From the NCBI RefSeq assembly GCF_001639725.1, contig NZ_LTAW01000008.1, positions 62,001-126,000 of the forward strand: a stretch of DNA of 64,000 bases. Reading direction: 5' to 3'. The DNA is from Marinomonas atlantica (GTDB lineage Bacteria; Pseudomonadota; Gammaproteobacteria; Pseudomonadales; Marinomonadaceae). This document shows positions 56,281 through 64,000 of the stretch, in pieces. Position numbers and translations under genes: made by a program. Each line of letters begins with the position of its first letter. Within the stretch, counting starts at the first letter, position 1. Under the pieces are notes generated by a model. It was not told the origin of the DNA. It saw only the letters and a list, made by a program, of their open reading frames with translations, and did no database searches.

Positions 56281-57525
56281 ATGAAAAAGAACGTACTGAT
56301 TATCGGTGCCGGAGGGGTAGCCCGTGTAGTGGCACATAAATGCGCCCAACACAATGACACACTGGGCGATATCGCCATTGCCTCACGCAGCGTTGCCAAA
56401 TGCGAAGAGATCGTTGCCAGTGTGAAAGAAAAAGGAGCCATGAAAGTTGAGGGCCGCATCGAGGCATATTCCCTAAACGCATTGGACATCCCAGCAACCG
56501 TTAAGCTAATCAAAGAAACCAACTCTGAAATCGTGATTAACGTAGGTTCTGCGTTCATTAACATGTCAGTACTTGAAGCGTGTATGGAAACAGGCGTAGC
56601 CTACCTAGACACAGCGATTCACGAAGAGCCAAATAAAATCTGTGAAACCCCACCGTGGTACGCAAACTACGAATGGAAGCGCCGTGAAGCCTGTAAAGAA
56701 AAAGGCGTAACCGCCATTCTTGGTGTGGGTTTTGACCCAGGTGTAGTGAATGCTTATGCTTCACTTGCTTACAACCATTACTTCGATAAAGTCACAGACA
56801 TCGACATCATCGACGTAAACGCTGGCAGTCATGGCAAGTACTTCGCGACTAACTTCGACCCAGAGATCAACTTCCGTGAATTTACCGGCGTTGTCTACTC
56901 TTGGCAGAATCGCGAATGGAACGTCAACAAAATGTTTGAAGTCAGCCGTACAGACGACTTGCCTGTAGTAGGTAAGCAAACGACTTACATGAGTGGTCAT
57001 GACGAAGTTCATTCGATTTCGCAAAACCTAGACGTACCTAACGTACGTTTCTGGATGGGCTTTGGTGAGCATTATATCAATGTCTTCACTGTACTTCAGA
57101 ATCTCGGTTTACTGTCTGAGCAACCAGTAAAAACAGCAGAAGGTTTAGAAGTCGTTCCACTTAAAGTGGTTAAAGCTGTACTGCCTGACCCTTCTTCTTT
57201 GGCACCAGATTACACAGGCAACACTTGTATCGGTGATGTTGTAAAAGGCATGAAAGACGGCAAAGAAAAAGAAGTCTTCATCTACAACGTAGCCGATCAC
57301 AAAGACGCCTATAAGGAAGTGGGTAGCCAAGGCATTTCTTATACGGCAGGCGTGCCACCGGTTGCGGCGGCGATCCTTGTAGCTAACGGCACATGGGACT
57401 GCTCTGAAATGCGTAACGTAGAGCAATTGGATTCACGTCCATTCCTAGCGCTATTGAACAACATGGGTCTGCCAACTCGCATTAAAGACGAAGATGGCGA
57501 CCGTCCATTTGAATACAACGCTTAA
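56281..57525 (+). CDS. carboxynorspermidine/carboxyspermidine dehydrogenase (saccharopine dehydrogenase fold)
   Basis: CASDH condenses aspartate semialdehyde with putrescine or diaminopropane and reduces the product with NADPH. The 414-residue protein has the Rossmann start VLIIGAGGVARVVAHK and the saccharopine-dehydrogenase family elements GFDPGVVNAYAS and TYMSGHDEVHS. Being next to nspC makes the polyamine role much more likely than true saccharopine dehydrogenase. In Vibrio the order is CASDH first, nspC second; here it is reversed. Confidence 0.9.
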   Translation: MKKNVLIIGAGGVARVVAHKCAQHNDTLGDIAIASRSVAKCEEIVASVKEKGAMKVEGRIEAYSLNALDIPATVKLIKETNSEIVINVGSAFINMSVLEACMETGVAYLDTAIHEEPNKICETPPWYANYEWKRREACKEKGVTAILGVGFDPGVVNAYASLAYNHYFDKVTDIDIIDVNAGSHGKYFATNFDPEINFREFTGVVYSWQNREWNVNKMFEVSRTDDLPVVGKQTTYMSGHDEVHSISQNLDVPNVRFWMGFGEHYINVFTVLQNLGLLSEQPVKTAEGLEVVPLKVVKAVLPDPSSLAPDYTGNTCIGDVVKGMKDGKEKEVFIYNVADHKDAYKEVGSQGISYTAGVPPVAAAILVANGTWDCSEMRNVEQLDSRPFLALLNNMGLPTRIKDEDGDRPFEYNA

Positions 57526-57544
57526 CCAATAAAGCGTATGCAAT

Positions 57545-57572
57545 AAAAAGCCCAGCCATTGCTGGGCTTTTT
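57545..57572. terminator. terminator after the polyamine genes
   Basis: A perfect 12-bp inverted repeat AAAAAGCCCAGC/GCTGGGCTTTTT (57545-57556 with 57561-57572, loop CATT). It cleanly separates nspC-CASDH from the hybrid kinase gene. Confidence 0.92.
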
Positions 57573-57747
57573 ATTGAGCCGTCTGTATTTTAAGGCTCTT
57601 CTTAAAGCCCGCATTGATTAACACGAGCATACAAACTCTCGCTAAAGCTTACATATTTCTAACATTCTTTATGTACTGAGTAAGATACATTTAAGCCCTA
57701 TTATTAATAGTGCCGATTAGCACTAAGCAAGCGAAAGGATTACTTAA

Positions 57748-60700
57748 ATGCTTTGGATAATTGGGGCGTTAGCTATTGGCTATATTTCTATTTATGCAGC
57801 ATTTCGTGAGCTAACCAGCGAGCTGATTGGCTCGGATTTTCAACGTGCCTTACGCTGTGCCTTAGCCCTGACATTGGGTATTGGCAGCACGACTCTCATC
57901 AGCCACAACGCCTTCTTCGACCATCAATCGCACACATTACAACCCCTTCCATTATTTATATGGTTTCTAATCGCAATCACCGCAAATTTTCTTATTGTGT
58001 TACGGACACGCTTTGACTGCAAAGAACAAGCCGCCATGCTTAATATGTTCAGTGGCATTGTTTCTTTCATCATAATTTCACTGACTTGCGCTATTTTAGC
58101 TGCAAATGGTGAAAACCTTTTAGAAGCTTTAGTCAGCATTTCTTTTTGGTTGCTAATTGGCTTTTGTGGTTTGATGGTTACCTTTGCTTTTTATGCTTGC
58201 GTCTTAGTCAGTACGATTTTGAATCGACCCTCAATGCTCAATTATCGCTATTTCACACGTCCATTGATGCTGACTGCCTGTATAGCTTTGATACAAGTTG
58301 CAGGAGGAGAGTTTTACCCAGACTTAACAAAATTTAAGCAATTGGACGAGCAAGCGTTTACTCTCTCTAGAGAACAATTTTTGCTTGGAGTTGCACTTCT
58401 TAGCAGTGTCGTAAGTACACTATTACTTTGCTCAAATTTCTATTCTCGATACCTAGGTAGCGAATTAAAATATTTACAAGAGCAGCTCTCTTCACGCTCT
58501 TCCTCTCATACCTTTTGGCAAGCTTTCATAACATTACTGTCTTTTAGCTTAATGGCCGTCACTCTAGTTTTTTGGCTGCAATGGCATTCAGCGTTAAGCC
58601 AACACAATAGTGTCACAGCTGTCAGTATGCGAAATGCGATTAACGCAAGTCATAATGAGCTTGAAAGCCTAGTCGCTGATATCCAATCTGTGAAAAATAC
58701 ATTCTCCATAGACCCGGATGCGATTCTCACAAGCCCAAGCTATCGTGAAAAACTACAAAATTTCTTAGAAGGTTATAGCCTTTCATCCGACCGATATCGC
58801 TACATCTCAGTTTTAGATGGATTAGGAAATGAAGTAGCAAGGGTCGACAATAACCGCAGCACACCTATTTTTTCTGCAGGCAATCACTTAGGGGAAATGA
58901 ACCACAGTTTAGAATACCGCATTGCCCAATCTCTTGATGACGGTGAATTCTTCATTTCACACGTCTCATTGGCACGTAAACACTCAACACCCATCGCTCC
59001 ACTTAGACCTATTCTAAAAATAGGGGTGCCGATTTTTGATCATTATCATAATCGTATAGGAATTTTGGTGTTCGCCTATAAATTCGAGCGCTTTGTGACA
59101 TTACTAGAGCGATTTTTCCCAGAGAACAGGAATGTATTTTTACTCAATGAATCCAATCAGATTCTGATAGATTTATCCTCGCCAGAATCTTGGGAGCATT
59201 TGCTACGCGTCACCAATTTCCGCTTCATTCAATTAAATAGGCAACTACTGCAACCTAACTTGATTGATAGTGATGAGAAGCAAACTCATATTTTGAATTC
59301 TGGGCTATTTCCAAACAATCTTAATGGCTCAGCTAGCGCTTTTCTGCCATCTTGGCGCTTAGTCGCCCAAAGTGCTTACCCTGACATTACAGTGAAACCT
59401 TGGAACATAGCCTTTGTACTTATCCTCATTGTCCTAAGTTTTTTGCTTGCGAAATTAATAAGTCGAACCGTCCTCAATAATATTGAAAACCGAACCCAAA
59501 TCTCAGAGCTTTTGAACGAAGTGGGGTACCACAAACAGGCATTAGATGAACACGCTATCGTAAGTATTAGTAATACACGAGGTCATATCACCTATGTAAA
59601 CGATAAGTTTTGCGAAATTTCAGGTTATGAAAAGACTGAGTTAATGGGGCAGAATCATCGAATATTAAAATCTGACGAACATCCTCCAGAGTTTTTCAAA
59701 ACACTATGGCATACCATCGCCAATGGCAAAGTTTGGTCAGGTGAAATCAAAAACTTAAGGAAAAATGGCAGTATTTACTGGGTACATGCCACTATATTAC
59801 CAATAAAAGGCACTTCAGGAAAAATAGAGCGCTACATTGCGGTGCGTACTGATGTAACTGAATCGCGAGTCATCTCTACTATTTTAGAGGACGCTCTAAA
59901 AGAAGCGCATCAAGCTGCTGAAGCTAAGAACCGTTTTCTTGCTAATATTAGCCACGAAATCCGTACGCCCATGAATGCCATTATCGGTCTAACGGATGCA
60001 TGCTTAACCTCACCTAATAAAGAGAACCAACAAGACCTTATGCGCAAGGTGAATAACTCCGCTAATAATCTATTGCGTATTATTAATGACATTCTCGATT
60101 TTTCTAAAATGGAAGCAGGCCACATGGAAGTCGAGGAAATCCCTTTTTCTTTGGAGCGAGTCATAGAAGAGCATGCTTACATCCATCAAAGTGTCGCAAA
60201 GTCCAAAAACATCCACCTACTGACAGGTATTGACAGCAACGTTCCCAACCATCTGATTGGCGATCCTCTTCGTATCGGACAAGTCTTAAGTAATCTTGTG
60301 AGCAACGCGTTGAAGTTCACCAGTGCAGGTGAGGTGATCGTTTACGTTAAAATGTTACGCACCAAAGGTGAGTTGGTCGAACTAGAGTTCTCTGTTCAAG
60401 ACACAGGAACAGGGATGACAGAAGCACAACTGAACAAACTGTTTTCACCGTTTTCTCAAGCGGATGTGTCGACCACAAGAAAATACGGCGGTACAGGTCT
60501 CGGGCTTTCAATTTGTAAAAGTTTGATTGGGTTGATGGGGGGAACAATTCAAGTAGACAGTCGCTATGGTGACGGTAGTGTGTTCCGTTTTACTGTGCCG
60601 TTAAAAGTGGATCAAAGCGACCTTCAATCCTTACCTAATAAAGCGAAAGAGTCGCTCAATAGTTCACGTGTTTTACTCATTGATTTTATCGGGCTGAGCC

Positions 60701-62106
60701 GTCAAAACTACCTGCGCCATGCCAGTGCATTCGGCTTACATCTAGAGGCCGTTAGCACTTGCGACAATGCTGTATCAAAACTCTCATTTGGAGCAGCCTA
60801 TGATTTTTTAATTATCGACTGTTACAGCATCACACCAGAATTAGAAGACATCTTAAAACACTTAAATGACTTCCCTGCTAGTCGATCACTCAAAACGATC
60901 ATTGTGGTTGATCACAGCAAAGATCTTCGTCGAATAGAGCAATGGCATTCACCCATCACCTTACTCGCGCCACCTGTGAGCCAATCCTCACTACTGGATT
61001 GCATGATGCCATTCCGTCAGGATATCAACCAACCCTCGACATCAAGCATAGAGAAAGAGCCTAAGGAATTTGCACACCTAAAGGTACTCGTCGTGGAAGA
61101 CAATGAGATCAACCAATTGGTCATTGGGGAAATTTTTAGCCAATGGGATATTTCTTTTGAGATCGCAGAACATGGAAGAGATGCCATTCGCCTGGTACAG
61201 CAACAACCCTTTGACATGGTGTTAATGGATATTCAAATGCCCGTCATGGATGGTTATGAAGCCAGTAAAGGTATCCGAGCTTTAGGTGGAGAATTCACCA
61301 ACCTTCCTATTATCGCTGTAACGGCCAATACCGGTACGCAGGACATTCAACGGGCTTTGAAATCGGGGATGAACGACCATGTTTCCAAACCAATTAGTCG
61401 TCAGCAATTACAAGATGTCATCCGTCAGCAAATGTGTCTGAACAAAGGTGCGTATCTTCAGCAGAAAAGTGGTTCTTTAGAACCGGAGCAGGTGGCATTA
61501 GCAAACCAACTAGTCATGGTTCTGCCTAATATTGACGTTCAGTCTGCCTTAAGCCGCTTAGGGGTTGAACCAAGCTTTTATTTACAACTTCTGAACTCTT
61601 TCAAAGAAAGCTCCGTAGAGCATATGTTAGAGGCTCAAGCTAAAATAGCGTCGTCAGATTTTGAGGGTCTAATTCAGACTTTTCATACGATTAAAGGGAT
61701 TGCGGGTAACCTTGGCGCCCGATCTATCTACAATGAAGCCAAAGATCTAGAGCAAGCCGCTAAACAACGGGATGTGCCGGAAGGTTTATTTAATCAAATG
61801 CATCAAGAGATTATGACAATATGTCAGTCCATCAGTGAGCTATCAAGCAACACTAAGTCGAACCAAGACATCAGTACAACTACCCTAGAGCTTGAGCACA
61901 CATTAACATTTGAGAATTGCCTAGCGCTGTTAGATTTGATTGAGGCCTTTGATACCAAAGCGAATGCTCACATACATAAACTGATGAACGATCAAAAAAA
62001 CACCTCAATTTCTCAAGAATTAGAGAAAATTGAACAGCAACTCAGCAATTATAATTTTGAAGACGCAGCCGATATTTTGCGCACACTAATGGATTCTTTA
62101 AAATGA
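57748..62106 (+). CDS. hybrid sensor histidine kinase with receivers and HPt
   Basis: The 1452-residue membrane protein has about seven N-terminal helices (about 1-275), a large periplasmic sensing domain (about 290-545, CACHE-like, with YRYISVLDGLGNEVARV) and another helix near 555. A PAS domain (about 590-710) is followed by HisKA with phospho-His in NISHEIRTPMN (near 735) and a HATPase domain with GTGLGLSIC. The first receiver (about 975-1085) lacks the usual acidic pair. The second is complete, with Asp in LMDIQMPVMDG near 1158. The HPt His in FHTIKGIAGN is near 1312. The HD-GYP regulator overlaps by 4 bases (ATGA). Confidence 0.92.
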   Translation: MLWIIGALAIGYISIYAAFRELTSELIGSDFQRALRCALALTLGIGSTTLISHNAFFDHQSHTLQPLPLFIWFLIAITANFLIVLRTRFDCKEQAAMLNMFSGIVSFIIISLTCAILAANGENLLEALVSISFWLLIGFCGLMVTFAFYACVLVSTILNRPSMLNYRYFTRPLMLTACIALIQVAGGEFYPDLTKFKQLDEQAFTLSREQFLLGVALLSSVVSTLLLCSNFYSRYLGSELKYLQEQLSSRSSSHTFWQAFITLLSFSLMAVTLVFWLQWHSALSQHNSVTAVSMRNAINASHNELESLVADIQSVKNTFSIDPDAILTSPSYREKLQNFLEGYSLSSDRYRYISVLDGLGNEVARVDNNRSTPIFSAGNHLGEMNHSLEYRIAQSLDDGEFFISHVSLARKHSTPIAPLRPILKIGVPIFDHYHNRIGILVFAYKFERFVTLLERFFPENRNVFLLNESNQILIDLSSPESWEHLLRVTNFRFIQLNRQLLQPNLIDSDEKQTHILNSGLFPNNLNGSASAFLPSWRLVAQSAYPDITVKPWNIAFVLILIVLSFLLAKLISRTVLNNIENRTQISELLNEVGYHKQALDEHAIVSISNTRGHITYVNDKFCEISGYEKTELMGQNHRILKSDEHPPEFFKTLWHTIANGKVWSGEIKNLRKNGSIYWVHATILPIKGTSGKIERYIAVRTDVTESRVISTILEDALKEAHQAAEAKNRFLANISHEIRTPMNAIIGLTDACLTSPNKENQQDLMRKVNNSANNLLRIINDILDFSKMEAGHMEVEEIPFSLERVIEEHAYIHQSVAKSKNIHLLTGIDSNVPNHLIGDPLRIGQVLSNLVSNALKFTSAGEVIVYVKMLRTKGELVELEFSVQDTGTGMTEAQLNKLFSPFSQADVSTTRKYGGTGLGLSICKSLIGLMGGTIQVDSRYGDGSVFRFTVPLKVDQSDLQSLPNKAKESLNSSRVLLIDFIGLSRQNYLRHASAFGLHLEAVSTCDNAVSKLSFGAAYDFLIIDCYSITPELEDILKHLNDFPASRSLKTIIVVDHSKDLRRIEQWHSPITLLAPPVSQSSLLDCMMPFRQDINQPSTSSIEKEPKEFAHLKVLVVEDNEINQLVIGEIFSQWDISFEIAEHGRDAIRLVQQQPFDMVLMDIQMPVMDGYEASKGIRALGGEFTNLPIIAVTANTGTQDIQRALKSGMNDHVSKPISRQQLQDVIRQQMCLNKGAYLQQKSGSLEPEQVALANQLVMVLPNIDVQSALSRLGVEPSFYLQLLNSFKESSVEHMLEAQAKIASSDFEGLIQTFHTIKGIAGNLGARSIYNEAKDLEQAAKQRDVPEGLFNQMHQEIMTICQSISELSSNTKSNQDISTTTLELEHTLTFENCLALLDLIEAFDTKANAHIHKLMNDQKNTSISQELEKIEQQLSNYNFEDAADILRTLMDSLK

Positions 62107-63128
62107 GCTTAACCAATCCCAAAGCCACTATTTTAGTGGTCGATGATATTGCTGATAACATTGATGTAATCAGTAATATTCTCAATGAACAATACGATAT
62201 CAAGGCCGCTAATCACGGTGAACTAGCCTTGAAAATACTCGACCGATTTGAGATTGATTTAATTCTGTTAGACATCATGATGCCTGATATGGACGGTTAT
62301 GCTGTATGCCAAAAAATCAAAGATAACCCCAAGCTAGCTAATGTCCCCATCATTTTTCTAACAGCGATGGACTCTCAAGAGGGAGAGCAACGCGGCTTTG
62401 ACTTAGGCGCGGTCGACTTCATATCAAAACCTTTTAGCGCCGCTATATTAAAGGCGCGTGTGGCCTCCCAACTCAAGCTAGCAAACTATGCTAAAGAGTT
62501 AGAACAGAAGGTTCATGAGCGAACAAAAGACTTGGCTGACAGCCGAATGGAGATCATTGAGCGATTAGCCCTCGCAGCAGAATTTCGTGATAACGAGACA
62601 GGTAATCACGTTATCCGCGTTGGTGAATATTGCCGCTGTATGGGGCAATCGATTGGGCTTCCAAAAGCGGAAAGCGACCTATTAGCGATCACCGCAACAC
62701 TGCATGATATAGGTAAAATCGCAATCTCCGACAATATCTTACTCAAACCAGATCGGTTAACCGAAGCTGAGTTCGACATTATGAAGAGTCACTCTGAAGC
62801 GGGCGCAAAATTACTTGAAGGTAGCCAGTCAGAGCTTTTAAAAGCAGCTCGAGTGATTGCTTTAAGTCACCATGAAAAATGGGATGGCACAGGTTATCCG
62901 AACCAACTAAAAGGCAACGAAATCCCCTTCTACGGACGAATTGTGGCGCTTTGTGATGTCTATGATGCTTTATCCTCAGTTCGCCCCTACAAAACTGCTT
63001 GGGCAAAAGAGGATGTAGAACAATACATCAATGACCTCAGTGGTCAGCACTTTGACCCAATATTAGTGGAGCACTTTAATAAAGTCTCTGAGCAGTTTTA
63101 CGCGATCCTAAGGAGCTATCAAGATTAA
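62103..63128 (+). CDS. HD-GYP response regulator, cyclic-di-GMP phosphodiesterase
   Basis: The 341-residue protein has a receiver domain with Asp57 (LLDIMMPDMDGY) and Lys in FISKPFSAAI, a short coiled linker (ELEQKVHERTKDL), and an HD-GYP domain with HDIGKIAIS near 201 and HHEKWDGTGYP near 256. HD-GYP proteins hydrolyse c-di-GMP to pGpG or GMP. The ATGA overlap with the kinase shows they are one signalling pair, with phosphotransfer from the kinase's HPt likely. Confidence 0.94.
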   Translation: MSLTNPKATILVVDDIADNIDVISNILNEQYDIKAANHGELALKILDRFEIDLILLDIMMPDMDGYAVCQKIKDNPKLANVPIIFLTAMDSQEGEQRGFDLGAVDFISKPFSAAILKARVASQLKLANYAKELEQKVHERTKDLADSRMEIIERLALAAEFRDNETGNHVIRVGEYCRCMGQSIGLPKAESDLLAITATLHDIGKIAISDNILLKPDRLTEAEFDIMKSHSEAGAKLLEGSQSELLKAARVIALSHHEKWDGTGYPNQLKGNEIPFYGRIVALCDVYDALSSVRPYKTAWAKEDVEQYINDLSGQHFDPILVEHFNKVSEQFYAILRSYQD

Positions 63129-63156
63129 CAATTCTCTGCTTAGAGATCGCTTAAGC

Positions 63157-64000
63157 TCATTGTTGGAATAGCGTTTTAATCGTTGTGATATGCTGCTGTT
63201 TTTCTGACGCATCAAGCCAACTGCCTTCAAAAGCATTGCATGCCAAGCGATACAATTCTTCCTTGGTCAGCTGTGTTTCTTGAACTAAAGCCGAAAAATT
63301 GTCATTCATATAGCCACCAAAATAGGCAGGATCATCAGAATTCACAGTGGCATTAAGGCCTAGACGCAGCATGCTACGAATCGGATGATCTTTGAGCGTA
63401 TCCACGACGCATAGCTTTAGATTTGATAGAGGGCATACTGTTAATGTTAGGCCTTTATGCTTAATCTGAGCAACAAGGTCATCGTCCTCAAGCGCACGAT
63501 TACCGTGATCGATCCGATCCACGCCAATCACATCCAGCGCCTGCCAAACATACTCAGGAGGGCCCTCTTCACCCGCGTGCGCCGTGACCAGTAAACCAAG
63601 CGCTTTACACTCGCGGAATACATTTTCAAATTTAACAGGCGGATGACCGACTTCAGAGCTATCTAACCCTACTCCGTCAATCATCTCCAAATAAGGCTTA
63701 GCTAACGCTAACGTTTCAAACGCACTGACTTCGTCTAAATGGCGTAGAAACGACATAATTAATTTAAAACTTATGCCAAAGTCGCGCTCTGCGTCTTTCA
63801 GTGCTCCATGGATCCCTTTGATTTGTGTTTCAAAGCTCACACCTCGACTTAGATGTCCTTGTGGATCAAAGAAGATCTCCACATGCACCACATTGTCTTC
63901 GTTGACACGCTTAAGGTAAGCCATTGTCAGATCGTAAAAATCCTGTTCTTTAAGTAGCACTGACATGCCTTGGTAATAGAGATCTAAGAAATCTTGCAAG
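63157..64000 (-). CDS. adenine deaminase of the adenosine deaminase family, N-terminus outside window
   Basis: The 280 visible residues are the C-terminal part of the metal-dependent deaminase. They include THAGEEGPPEYVW (catalytic Glu and metal His), IDHGNRALED and the metal Asp in NSDDPAYFGGY. The SNLKLCVVDTLKDHP segment, in place of the adenosine-type sequence, is characteristic of ADA-fold adenine deaminases of Pseudomonas type, so adenine to hypoxanthine is more likely than adenosine deamination. The gene runs off the window end. Confidence 0.82.
   Translation of the reverse strand, partial: LQDFLDLYYQGMSVLLKEQDFYDLTMAYLKRVNEDNVVHVEIFFDPQGHLSRGVSFETQIKGIHGALKDAERDFGISFKLIMSFLRHLDEVSAFETLALAKPYLEMIDGVGLDSSEVGHPPVKFENVFRECKALGLLVTAHAGEEGPPEYVWQALDVIGVDRIDHGNRALEDDDLVAQIKHKGLTLTVCPLSNLKLCVVDTLKDHPIRSMLRLGLNATVNSDDPAYFGGYMNDNFSALVQETQLTKEELYRLACNAFEGSWLDASEKQQHITTIKTLFQQ

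Overview
The window is a chromosomal stretch of a marine-type gammaproteobacterium, most likely Oceanospirillales and probably close to Marinomonas. This is an inference from the gene set (ubiE-ubiB-hisE-tatABC, glnA-ntrBC, rhodanese-grxC-secB, gpmI-envC-ctpA-yibQ), a moderately AT-rich composition and Pseudomonas-like accessory loci. It is densely coding. I saw no rRNA, tRNA, CRISPR array, insertion sequence or prophage.

Layout. 1-7.3 kb: end of a cytochrome c, dsbA, a diguanylate cyclase, ubiE-ubiB, hisE, tatABC and dtd. 7.4-13 kb: typA, an Aer-like PAS chemoreceptor and thiI. 13-17.3 kb: the nitrogen-control locus glnA, ntrB, ntrC, with two sigma-54 promoters and NtrC-type sites readable in the DNA. 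17.4-18.4 kb: a DUF3461 gene and tsaC. 18.5-23.5 kb: a branched-chain amino acid ABC transporter, livKHMGF. 23.8-28.7 kb: the envelope cluster gpmI-envC-ctpA-yibQ. 28.8-34.7 kb: a lysine/pipecolate catabolism cluster (LysR, amaA, amaB, divergent LysR, DUF1338/HglS-type enzyme). 34.7-36.7 kb: a lipoprotein, then rhodanese-grxC-secB. 36.7-39.9 kb: a non-coding structured stretch, a 40-residue CPYC membrane protein, pobA with a divergent AraC regulator, and a 57-residue gene.

40-52 kb is a signalling block: an EAL-CBS-GGDEF protein, an LpxH-like phosphatase, a DnaQ-like exonuclease paired with a cNMP/CBS/DUF294 protein, and a five-gene unit in which a CHASE-PAS-GGDEF-EAL protein precedes a complete siaABCD module. 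52.5-57.5 kb: a sulfide:quinone oxidoreductase with its CX5R partner, a DUF2383 four-helix protein, and the carboxyspermidine/norspermidine pair nspC-CASDH. 57.7-63.1 kb: a 1452-residue hybrid kinase overlapping an HD-GYP response regulator. The window ends inside an adenine/adenosine deaminase gene.

The main theme is cyclic-di-GMP: five proteins carry GGDEF, EAL or HD-GYP domains. The most interesting arrangement is the dual-domain CHASE/PAS/GGDEF/EAL gene fused transcriptionally to siaABCD. The polyamine genes next to a kinase/HD-GYP pair come second, but a strong terminator separates them. Gene starts were reassigned where the ribosome-binding site, homology or promoter position demanded it (dtd, thiI, glnA, siaB, nspC, the DUF2383 gene, the exonuclease and the EAL protein).
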